The notes beneath the pieces were generated by a model that ran no database searches, was not told where the DNA came from, and was given only the letters and a program-made list of their open reading frames with translations. A stretch of 26,931 nt of DNA from Coptodactyla brooksi (lineage: Eukaryota; Arthropoda; Insecta; Coleoptera; Scarabaeidae), in NCBI GenBank assembly GCA_033557675.1, contig JAWQRM010000192.1, forward strand, positions 1 through 26,931. Reading direction: 5' to 3'. The position numbers and the translations under genes were made by a program. Numbering within the stretch: the stretch's first letter is position 1; each line of letters begins with the position of its first letter. Shown here piece after piece: positions 19,848 to 26,931 of this stretch.

Positions 19848-20100
19848 CTTTATTTTTTTCATTTGTCGCCGGGAGTTTTTATACAACACCCAGCATTTCG
19901 ATTATTGGCGATTTTACACACGGAGCACGAATCTGTCTGTTTTTTTAAATTTGTGGCGTCCTCAAATTCTTTTCCATCTACACCCACACCCGTGTTCACT
20001 AGAGCGAGCGGCCACACAGGACTTCATCAGCGTGAAACAAATAAAACTCCGGGTTGTCGTTAGTTCAATTTTATTTTTAAAGGTAAGTTTTAGTTTGATG
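18696..20100. other. Unassigned 1.4 kb with TA microsatellite and possible element tail
   Basis: No protein similarity recognised. Between 18880 and 18920 the unit caactcaatgact occurs twice. A 9-bp inverted repeat (taggtaaca/tgttaccta) lies at 19130-19149. Around 19750-20090 the base composition becomes more balanced; a TATA-like run, two related phrases (ccgggagtttttat near 19869 and aaataaaactccggg near 20038, partly complementary) and a consensus splice donor (aaggtaagt, 20080-20088) occur, which might be the end of an LTR- or Penelope-type element. None of these is decisive. Confidence 0.35.
19811..19845. repeat. TA microsatellite
   Basis: About 17 uninterrupted TA units. Confidence 0.97.
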
Positions 20101-20458
20101 TTCCCCTCGTGGTTTTATTTTATTTTGAGGCGCTACAACACAATAACAAGAAAATACACTTTGGCCAATTTTTCCATACTCTGGGTAATAAACTTACTGC
20201 CGGAGGTGATTACAACGCAAAGAACAGACGGGGGTCCAGAACAACGCCAACAAAACACAGAGGGTTATTCACCTCAATTACAGCAAATAACTCGAACCAC
20301 ATATCAACCGAACAGCCTACATACTGGCCAATAGAACTAAAGAAAATACCTGATGTTTTGGACATCTGCGTTACCAAAAGCATTAATAGACCATACTCCG
20401 TTTTCTATGACAATTTACACTACAATCTAACAAAAACTAAAACGACCAGTACTCCATA
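20101..20458 (+). pseudogene. Jockey copy 3, endonuclease domain remnant
   Basis: The frame used at 20109 reads ALQHNNKKIHFGQFFHTLGN then KLTAGGDYNAKNRRGSRTTP, and TYWPIELKKIPDVLDI with CVTKSINRP. Jockey endonucleases show PPRH...K..F..FF..LG..F..GGDYNAKH..WGSR..T.KG and TYWP.....IPD.LDFFV.K.I, so the catalytic GGDYNAK motif is kept. The upstream half of the endonuclease (with the TWNANG motif) is absent; similarity begins near 20101. Frames shift at least once before 20459. Confidence 0.85.
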
Positions 20459-21194
20459 ATGAGCAAACCGATTGGACCATGTTTAGAGCTAAGCGGGGTC
20501 AACTAGAAACGGTGAAGAATTTAACTTTGGCAATCCAATGGCACTCCACTCCTAACAGAAAAGGAAATTTGACAAGGAACTCATGTCCAATAATAGTCAA
20601 GCAGAAAATTTTCGAAAAACGAAAATTACGTAAATTATCACAAACTACTAGATCGGCAGTAGATAAGAACAAATATAATAGCGCAGCTCGAGAGTTAAAG
20701 CAACTATTACAGAATTTAAAAGAGCAGTCACTACAGGAATACCTTAAATGACTATCTGCCACCAAAGATAATGTCTACACGCTCTAGAATGCCACCAGAA
20801 GTTTACAGCGCCCGTAAACGTTAATTCCATCAATTAAAGATGTAAATGGTAAGTGGACTAGAGATGACAAACAAAAAAAACAGATGCTTTCGCTAATTAT
20901 CTTACTGATGCATTCAAGCCCTACGCGCCAGACAGAACACAAGAGGAATACAAAATAACAAGTTACTTGGATGCCCCGTTTCAAATGGGCTTATCAATCA
21001 AAAATGTTAGATCTAGTGAGATAAAACATAATAATAAATAAAAAAATGCTGCAGGAGATATCGTCCCAAGGCCTCCAATCTGTTACTCAGGTATTCAATG
21101 CATCATTAAGGTTAGGGTATTTCCCAAGCCAGTGGAGGGTAGCAGAGATTATCTCAATACATAAACCAGGCAAGAATTTATATGAAATTGCTTC
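20459..21194 (+). pseudogene. Jockey copy 3, linker and N-terminal reverse transcriptase, up to the hAT insertion
   Basis: Frame 20479-20751 reads TVKNLTLAIQWHSTP, SCPIIVKQKIFEKRKLRKL, SAVDKNKYNSAARELKQLL and KEQSLQEYLK, the helical linker between endonuclease and RT. Broken frames follow: NVNSIKDVNGKW, then a block about PYAPDRTQEEYKITSYLDAP, FQMGLSIKNVRSSEIKH, and finally QVFNASLRLGYFPSQWRVAE and IHKPGKNLYEIASY, the RT entry (Jockey: W..A.II.I.KPGK....SYRPISLLP). One frame break lies near 20755 and another near 21035. The hAT begins right after ASY(R). Confidence 0.9.
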
Positions 21195-21202
21195 ATATAG
21201 TC

Positions 21203-23107
21203 CAGTGTTTCCCAAAGCGTGGTACGCGTACCCCCAGGGGTACAGGAAGAGTTTGGTGGGGGTACGCGTTGCACCGGAGTTTGGTGGGGATATGCACTGC
21301 ACCGTGCTTAGCTGCATCTAATTCTACGTTCTCGTAAGTTAAGTCAAGACAGTCTAGTGAGGCGTGAGATGGTTCGGTGTGATACGGCGTGAATATACCG
21401 CTACCACTTCGTTACAGAGACAACTTACTTCGTTAATAGTTAGTGGCTTCTCCAGGCGCCTGCGTATTTTTAACTTTTGTGCGATTTTTCTTATGGGAAA
21501 GGTCCCACTAATTTTGATTGTTTTTATGAAATATAATTTTTATCCCTAACATAGGTTATAGATCGCTGGTTGAAATCTGAAACTACTACATCGAAAGAAA
21601 GTAATGAATATAGTAGCAATCAGCTAACAGGAAATAATTAAATTAACGACGAATCAACTTCAATTCTGAAAGAACCTGTTAAGAAAAAACAAGGAAAACT
21701 AGCAAGTACGACAAAGTACATCTTAAATTTGGATTCCCAATGACTGGAGATAAAAATGAGCCTACTCCACTTTGCGTCATTTGTTTTGAAAATCTAACAA
21801 ACCACAGCATGAAACCATCCAACTTAAAGCGCCATTTTAAGACAAACCATAATGAGCACAAAGATAAACTTATAGATTTTTTTAAATAAACTTAAGGATT
21901 TAAATCAGTCTCGAAAAGTAATGCGAGGTTTGACAGGAGATGGCAATCAAAAAATACTAGACGCTTCGTATCGCGTGTCGCTTTTAATTGCGAAATGTAG
22001 TGCAGGTGAAACCATTGGCGAATTTTTAATCAAGCCTGCAGCCAAGATAGTGGCAAGAGTAATGATAGATGCTCTATCATCTGAAACAAACTTTTGACCG
22101 CGTTCCTCTCTCAAATAATACAGTTCATCGACGAGTCATTGATATGTCTAATAATGTGAAACAGATGTTATCTGATATTTCTTAAAGTCATTATTATCCA
22201 TTGCAAGTCGATGAGTCCATTGATATTGCGAATTTTGCAAATCTTGTTAGATACGAAAAGAATCAAAAAATTCATGACAACTTTTTATTTTGCCAGCCTT
22301 TATTAGGTCACACAACAGGAGAAGATATCTTTAATGTTATGAATAAGTTTATGCAAGAGAACAAAATTGATTGGAATAGATGTGTTGGAATAAGCACAGA
22401 TGGAGCAAAAAGTATGGTCGGAATTAATAAAGGACCCGTTTCAGGAATTCAAAATGTTGCCCCAAATGTCATATCTACACATTGTTGCATACACAGAGAG
22501 GCTTTGGCAACACGTAAACTGCCCGCTGACCTACAGAAAGTTCTGGATGAAGGCATGAAAATCGTTAACTGCATTAAAAACCGTCCGTTGAATGCACGAC
22601 TTTTTTCGCAAATATGTGAAGAAATGGGAAGTAGTCATACCCAGCTTCTGTTTCATACCAATTCGTTGGTATGTTGGTGTTCGTTGGCTATCTCGAGGAA
22701 AAATTCTAAATCGATTGTTTGAACTTAGACATGAACTTCAATGTTTTCTTAATGATAGATTTGAGTTGGACAATTATTTACATGGACATACTATTGGACG
22801 TGGAACCGCATCTCAGATTAAAATTAACAACCAGGGAACCAAATTGTGACGATCTGTCATCTCAGCACAAACAATTTCATCCTTCTCATGGATCCAAACA
22901 AATGTTATTTATAATATAACTTTTATTTATATTTTATTATGCATAATTTTATTTTTTGTTTATTATTATTTTGTGTATGTACCAAAAAAGAAAAAATAAA
23001 TATATTTTAATTGTTTTTAAAATACATCCATTTTTTTGACGAGGGGTACTCAGCGTTACGCAAATTATAGAAGAGGTACACATATGTCAAAAGTTTGAGG
23101 AACACCG
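21203..23107 (+). mobile_element. hAT transposon (Buster/ZBED5-like), 1,905 bp, nested in Jockey copy 3
   Basis: The 5' terminal repeat cagtgtttcccaaag (21203-21217) pairs with the complement of gtttgaggaacaccg (23093-23107). Flanking 8-bp direct repeats are atatagtc (21195-21202) and atatagac (23108-23115), seven of eight identical. They fit the nnnTAnnn target preference described for the Buster branch of hAT elements. Near the left end, ggtacgcgtaccccc and ggggtacgcgttgcac form subterminal inverted and direct motifs; the right end has ggggtactcagcgttacgc. The transposase between them is listed separately. At 1.9 kb it is shorter than full-length relatives because of an internal deletion. 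Confidence 0.92.
21555..22885 (+). pseudogene. hAT transposase, ZBED5-like, with BED finger, degraded
   Basis: Domains in order: an N-terminal basic segment (EPVKKKQGKL); a BED zinc finger with LCVICFENL (Cys codons 21773, 21782) and SNLKRHFKTNHNEH; the connecting block DLNQSRKVM, ILDASYRVSLLIAKCSAGET, LIKPAAKIVARVM; the catalytic core QVDESIDIANFANLVRYEKN (first Asp 22210-22212) and CVGISTDGAKSMVGINKG (second Asp 22399-22401); STHCCIHREALATRKLP; RPLNARLFSQICEEMGS; RWLSRGKILNRLFELRHELQ; and the end LDVEPHLRLKLTTREPN then LSSQHKQFHPSH. Relatives have about 200 more residues between the FELRHEL block and the end, so a large internal deletion lies near 22790, and the third catalytic residue region is lost. 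Frameshifts occur near 21715, 21885, 22185 and 22675. Not functional. Confidence 0.92.
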
Positions 23108-24030
23108 ATATAGACCAATAAGTTTGTTGCCAATGTTGGCGAAAGTCTTTGAAAAACTCGACGTTAAACGCTTAAAACCCATACTGGCAAACAGAAAGCT
23201 CATACCGAAACACCAATTTGGATTTAGACACCAAAAAAATTAACAACACACTGAAAGGTAAAGGGTATTGCTCAGCAAGCTTTCTTGACATAAGTCAGGC
23301 ATTTGACAAAGTTTGGCTACAGGGGCTATGAATTGCAAAAAAAATTGCCATATACCTTCTATTAACCGTTAAGATCATTCCTTACCGATAGGCATTTCTA
23401 TGTCAGGTTTCAAGAGCAACAATCCGATCTGTTCCCCATATTTTTCGGAGTTCCCCAAGGCAGCGCACTGAGCCCGTTACTTTACTTATTGTTTACAGCG
23501 GTTATCCCTACAAAGAAGTCAATAGTAATGGCTCCCTATGCCGACGATACTGCAATACTTTCATCTCATTCCAATCCTGTAATTGCCTCCTCATGCCTAC
23601 AATCTCGCATACATCTCCTAGAAGTTTGACCTTCACACTTGTCCTCCAGTAACACTTAATGATATACCTCTGCCACAAGCAGATGATATGAAATATTTGG
23701 GCATGCATCTGGATAGACAATTGACCTCGAGAAAACATATTTGGACAAAGAGAAAACAGACTTACGGAATCCAACTATGGGGAACCGCAAGCAATTCTAA
23801 CATAGAAATTCTCCAGAGATTCCAAACAAGGTTCTTCGAGCCATTGTAGATGCTCCACCGTACCTACCAAACTTTGTCATCCAGAATGATCTCCAGTGCA
23901 GGATGAAGTGAAAAACAGTGCCAGATACCACGCCAGATTGACAGTGCGCCCAAACACGCTAGTAGAGAAACCTTCGATAGTTAAGTAAAACGATTGAAAA
24001 GACTAAGATTATCGAAACTTACAGATATGT
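23108..24030 (+). pseudogene. Jockey copy 3, reverse transcriptase core and C-terminus after the hAT
   Basis: It resumes with RPISLLPMLAKVFEKL, then RLKPILANRKLIPKHQFGFR, SASFLDISQAFDKVW (motif A Asp 23287-23289), FGVPQGSALSPLLYLLFTA (motif B), MAPYADDTAILSSH with the catalytic YADD intact at 23537-23548, LNDIPLPQADDMKYLGMHLD then RQLTSRKHIWTKRKQ, YGIQLWGTASNSNIEILQRF, and at the end VKRLKRLRLSKLTDMFN with a stop. Compared with other Jockey RTs all core motifs are present in order, so this is the best-preserved RT of the window, but stops and frameshifts (for example at 23240, 23330 and 23625) inactivate it. Confidence 0.9.
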
Positions 24031-24224
24031 TTAATTAGGTTTATCCCTGCATTTTGAGTTAGGAGTAGTATAATATTGTACATATATCTTTATTTAATAG
24101 ATATAATACCACATAGGGAATCACTCGCTGGAGTGATCTCTACAAGTTTTGTTATTAATTATTATTATTAATAATTCCTTATTGTTCTATTAGAATAGAT
24201 TGCAAAAATAAATATTAAAAAAAT

Positions 24225-24569
24225 CCTTAACAGTCTGTACAAGAAAAAGAAATTGTTATGAGTCCCGATAGTACACTTAACTTGGTCCACAAAACTTTTC
24301 AAAATTCATCAAAAAATAAGGAGCTGTTTATAACAAGCTAAGCGTTTTCTAATAGTCCGCCGCTATCACTTTCTTTAAAAAAAAATAAATATCTCGAAAA
24401 CGGTTACAACTAAGTCTAGTTAAACTTATAATTTTAAAGAGAATTAGAAAATTGTATGTATAAAGAGTTCCATTTAAAAGTATGCGTGTGTGTGTGTGTG
24501 CATGTGGGTAAAGTACATTTTCGAACTTCTTCGGACTGGAAGTAGCGCCATACTTCCAGTGACGATATA
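24225..24569. other. Spacer with GT microsatellite and a hairpin
   Basis: A GT run of about 8 units lies at 24484-24500. A perfect 10-bp hairpin with 6-nt loop (actggaagta/tacttccagt, 24535-24560) sits just before the pogo/Tigger terminal repeat. The 153-codon minus-strand frame at 24349-24810 crosses the microsatellite and the transposon end, and is not believable as a gene. Confidence 0.6.
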
Positions 24570-24929
24570 CAGCAGACGCTCGATAACGTAAACAACTGGA
24601 TAATGGAAACATCGCGCTAATGTGAACACAAAATTCGTACTGTAGGATGATGCAATCAGTTCTAGGCGGCGAAGTTATGTAGGAGAGTCCCCGATTTGTC
24701 GATTTAAGTAGCCAATAGTTTAAGTAGCCAAGTAGCCAAGTAATCAATTTGTAAGTGTCAGATTTCCCGAAAGAACAAAAGCTTCCAATAAAAACGTTGT
24801 TATAGTGCATTAGTCATTCTCATTCAACCAATGGATTAAAACGTAATTAGACTCACTAAGCTATACTACCAAAAATGTCTTCTTTTATTTGTTTTACCAA
24901 AGAATCCTGAAAATATTACCGGGTCTTTA

Positions 24930-25130
24930 AATCGGATAATACTCCTAGAAGCGGTCTTAAATTTCCACGTGGCCTGGAATGCACTTAGTGGCATTCCTAT
25001 TAAAAAATGTTGGAACAATCTCCTTTGCACCAGTGATGAAGAGGCAGACGGTGTTCCCTTAAGTGGAATAAGGAAACAATTGCGAGCCGACCGTCTTGAT
25101 GCTCTTGTCAATTTATTGACAATTAGATGC
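24930..25130 (+). pseudogene. pogo/jerky transposase fragment, end of DDE domain
   Basis: Plus-strand frame: NFHVAWNALSGIPIKKCWNN, LLCTSDEEADGVPLSGI then RKQLRADRLDALVNLL. Jerky/Tigger transposases end their DDE domain with A...W..I....I.K.W.KL, an acidic DEE segment and a short 'PL..I...L' helix, which fits. The catalytic part upstream is missing; the first 330 bases of the element are mainly noncoding. The minus ORF 24866-25111 is the shadow. Confidence 0.75.
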
Positions 25131-25179
25131 GCTATTAGATGTTCTCAATTTATTGAAAAGTGTAAATCCTAACGTTCTT

Positions 25180-25500
25180 TGTGCACCATGTGACGTACAC
25201 TATGGCGGAGGTGCCGGAACACCCGAACCTCCACCAAAACACTTACACAATCACAAAACCTCCTCTCTTGGAAGACGACTCTGGATTACACAAGGTAAGT
25301 CTGGGCTCCAGCCCCGCACAGTGGGGAAAGGGTATGTTCTAGACTTAGGGATGAAGGACGAGCGCCACGTTCTCGTAAAAAACCAGACCCCCTGTATGCG
25401 CAATCCACCTGAACTGACGATTGTAACGAAACGTCTGCAATTGTTAAAGAATGGATTGGGTACGTATCGTACACGGATATTTTAGTTCTCCGTAGCTTAA
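25180..25500 (+). other. GC-richer foreign block inside the pogo/Tigger element, with a candidate captured exon
   Basis: Between the two transposase pieces, composition changes to roughly half G+C against about one third around it. ATG at 25202 (context acactATGG) opens 31 codons: MAEVPEHPNLHQNTYTITK, then P-P-L-L-E-D-D-S-G, then L-H-K. It ends exactly at a consensus splice donor, aag|gtaagt (25292-25300). I do not recognise the peptide. It may be a captured host first exon, part of another element, or chance. Other frames here are open too (plus 25153-25485 and minus 25286-25525), as expected when G+C rises, so length alone proves nothing. Confidence 0.4.
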
Positions 25501-25502
25501 CA

Positions 25503-25565
25503 TTGCGCTTGACATTGTCCTCCAATGCTTGCGACTGGCGTTCGAAGATAATGTTAAGCGCAAAT
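25503..25565. repeat. Imperfect inverted repeat at the edge of the foreign block
   Basis: attgcgcttgacattgtcc near 25502-25520 is complementary, with few mismatches, to gataatgttaagcgcaaat near 25547-25565. As a result both strands encode a similar phrase: (E)DNVKRN on minus and EDNVKRK on plus. Confidence 0.75.
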
Positions 25566-25606
25566 TTGCGCAGACTAAAATAGCAGATTATTTTACTTGT
25601 AATTAA
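25547..25606 (+). pseudogene. pogo/jerky transposase extreme C-terminus
   Basis: Frame reads EDNVKRKFAQTKIADYFTCN with a stop at 25604-25606. Tigger/jerky proteins commonly end in a basic patch followed by '(K)I(T/A)D(F/Y)F', so this is likely the natural end of the protein, separated from the DDE remnant by the foreign block. Short, but position and orientation agree. Confidence 0.6.
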
Positions 25607-25771
25607 ATATGCTTAACGATGTTTGAATATGTTTTGTCTTTTTATTTTGCTACATTAAACTTTCCTTTAATAATTTGCTTGTTAATAAAAATCACGTTCA
25701 CTAATGTAAATATTTCGATAATGTAAACACCCTTAGTTCGAATTAGTTCACGTTATCGAGCGTCTGCTGTA

Positions 25772-26931
25772 TTTTAACCTGAGGCATTTCAATTGACAGC
25801 TGGTTATTGGTATGAAAGAAGGTCGCCTGTTTTCTTTCTTTGAAAGAAGCAGTATATTTGTCCTAAAAATAACCAATGTAGGATAAAGTTTTTGTACTTT
25901 ACGAAAATCAATCGGGATACATTGGAAATTTCTACTGGTAAAATTATAGATTATAGTCAAAAGTATCTTTAATATAAGTGCGCTACAACTACTTCCGTGT
26001 AAGACAGATACGTGCTGGTAGAATGCGAAAGCATATATTTGTTATTCCTTTAGACATAGAATCAACTGCATTAAACAATACAATTGCGCTAATATGATGG
26101 AAAGAGAGCAACGAGATGTTATAACAAGGAAATCGAAAGCAGTTCTTTGTTGTGTTAAAGAAAGTGGGCTTGGAATAATGACATAATATACGCCTGCAAG
26201 GGAAACAATGAATGAGTATTACAAGAAAATATTTCTCCACTTTATAGACGTTATAGACTTGAACTCATACATAGTATATACGGAGAGAAGTAACGCAAAA
26301 CTAGGTCGATTCAATTTTTCGCATGAATGTGTTGAATAAATCGAAAGTCGGTAGATCAAGTACGAGTTCAACTGCAAAAAATACACGTCTCATCCGAAAA
26401 TAATTTTAACGCATGAAATACCAATACAGGTGACATCTACTCGCATGAAATACCAACACAGATAATCTTAAAAAATAGGATCTGTGAAGTGCCACTTTGT
26501 CGACGCCCTGCTTCGAGAAATATCACGATTAAAAGAGCAACCGAACTAGTTATATTTTTCTTTGCTCGTTTCTTGATTATTAATTTTATCATGTTGCTCT
26601 AATTTTGTCAATGGTTACAACTTAACAAAAACAAGAAACTTAACTGCTCTGGCAGTTAATTTTACAAAACGTGATTAGGGAACAAGTGGGGCAATTATAT
26701 TTCAATGCCAGTTTTTGTTGATAAACAAAATGTTCTTTTTCTGCTTTCAATAACCAAAATAACCTATGTATTTTATACTACCATCCCCAAGAGCAAGCAT
26801 CATGAACAATCGTTATCACTCCAGGCTGGTTCTGTAATCTTTTTCATTTCAATCAAAAACAGTGACAACAATCTTTTTCATTTCCTTAGATGTGCAGGAT
26901 TTCAAATGCTTCACTAATATATTCCCAGTAC
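25772..26931. other. Spacer to the window end, one short direct repeat
   Basis: No gene recognised; open frames of 70-83 codons have no domain. cgcatgaaataccaatacag at 26410-26429 recurs with one mismatch at 26442-26461. Confidence 0.5.

Larger units (their letters stand above)
20101..24224 (+). mobile_element. Jockey-type LINE copy 3, 5'-truncated, split by a hAT insertion
   Basis: It runs from the endonuclease domain through the RT to a 3' UTR with an A run at about 24214-24220 (ataaatattaaaaaaa). The RT frame stops being Jockey at 21194 and resumes at 23108 with the same codons (A-S-Y-R | R-P-I-S-L-L-P), proving that the hAT landed inside an existing LINE. The coding pieces are listed separately. 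Confidence 0.9.
24570..25769 (+). mobile_element. pogo/Tigger-type (jerky-like) DNA transposon, 1.2 kb, internally altered
   Basis: Terminal inverted repeats: cagcagacgctcgataacgt at 24570 and its complement acgttatcgagcgtctgctg ending at 25769, 20 of 20 identical. TA flanks both ends (24568-24569, 25770-25771), the target duplication of the Tc1/mariner/pogo superfamily. Related subterminal motifs occur at both ends: gataacgtaaac, ggataatggaaac and gctaatgtgaac on the left, with actaatgtaaat and cgataatgtaaac on the right, as often seen in Tigger-like elements. The transposase is reduced to two C-terminal pieces around an unrelated block (about 25180-25500). Confidence 0.9.

Noticed and set aside
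20499..20765. 88-codon minus-strand frame
   Set aside because: It is the shadow of the Jockey linker region on the plus strand.
24349..24810. 153-codon minus-strand open frame, among the longest in the window
   Set aside because: It crosses a GT microsatellite and the left end of the pogo/Tigger element, has no domain, and its composition follows the repeats.
1..26931. CRISPR array, operons or prophage
   Set aside because: No regularly spaced repeats, no operon-like gene packing, and the elements found are all eukaryotic.

Overview
The window looks like AT-rich eukaryotic nuclear DNA, most likely from an insect or another arthropod. There are no long continuous genes, no operon structure and no bacterial signals. 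What can be read is almost entirely broken transposable elements of families typical of insect genomes: Jockey-type LINEs, mariner, Tc1, IS630-like DDE transposons, a Buster-type hAT, a pogo/Tigger-type element, a Penelope-like element and a foldback MITE. I could not name the species, and I found no convincing intact host gene.

Layout. Bases 1-600 hold the end of a Jockey RT ORF (+), cut by the window edge. On the minus strand follow a Penelope-like RT fragment (850-1276), a Tc1-like fragment (1505-1690), an IS630-like transposase (2025-2400) and a non-LTR RT fragment (2510-2830). On the plus strand, 3120-3240 carries an FADD-type RT box. An IS630-like transposase (3300-3480 and 3912-4230) is split by a 5'-truncated mariner (3485-3884). 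A 287-bp foldback MITE with a 4-bp target duplication lies at 5387-5673, and a tRNA-like sequence at 6452-6521. A long imperfect inverted repeat (about 1 kb in total) occupies 7431-8466. Bases 8516-12290 show nothing recognisable.

At 12293-14345 is a Jockey copy that keeps its ORF1/ORF2 TAATG overlap and poly(A) tail, followed by the 5' end of a second mariner (14451-14811). A 128-bp tandem duplication lies at 16303-16550. Two IS630-like transposase fragments stand head to head around a hairpin (17488-18695). A third Jockey copy (20101-24224) is split by a 1,905-bp hAT element (21203-23107) that carries clear TIRs and 8-bp target duplications. A 1.2-kb pogo/Tigger-type element (24570-25769) contains a GC-richer foreign block (about 25180-25500) with a candidate captured exon. 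The last 1.1 kb shows only a short direct repeat.

There is no shared pathway here. The elements are parasites in layers, both strands are used, and every recognisable ORF carries stops, frameshifts or deletions. The most unusual themes are nested insertions with readable target duplications, the long inverted repeat, and a recurrent set of perfect or near-perfect short hairpins sitting in otherwise decayed DNA. The whole window could be a heterochromatic transposon island or a piRNA-cluster-like locus, but that is inference.
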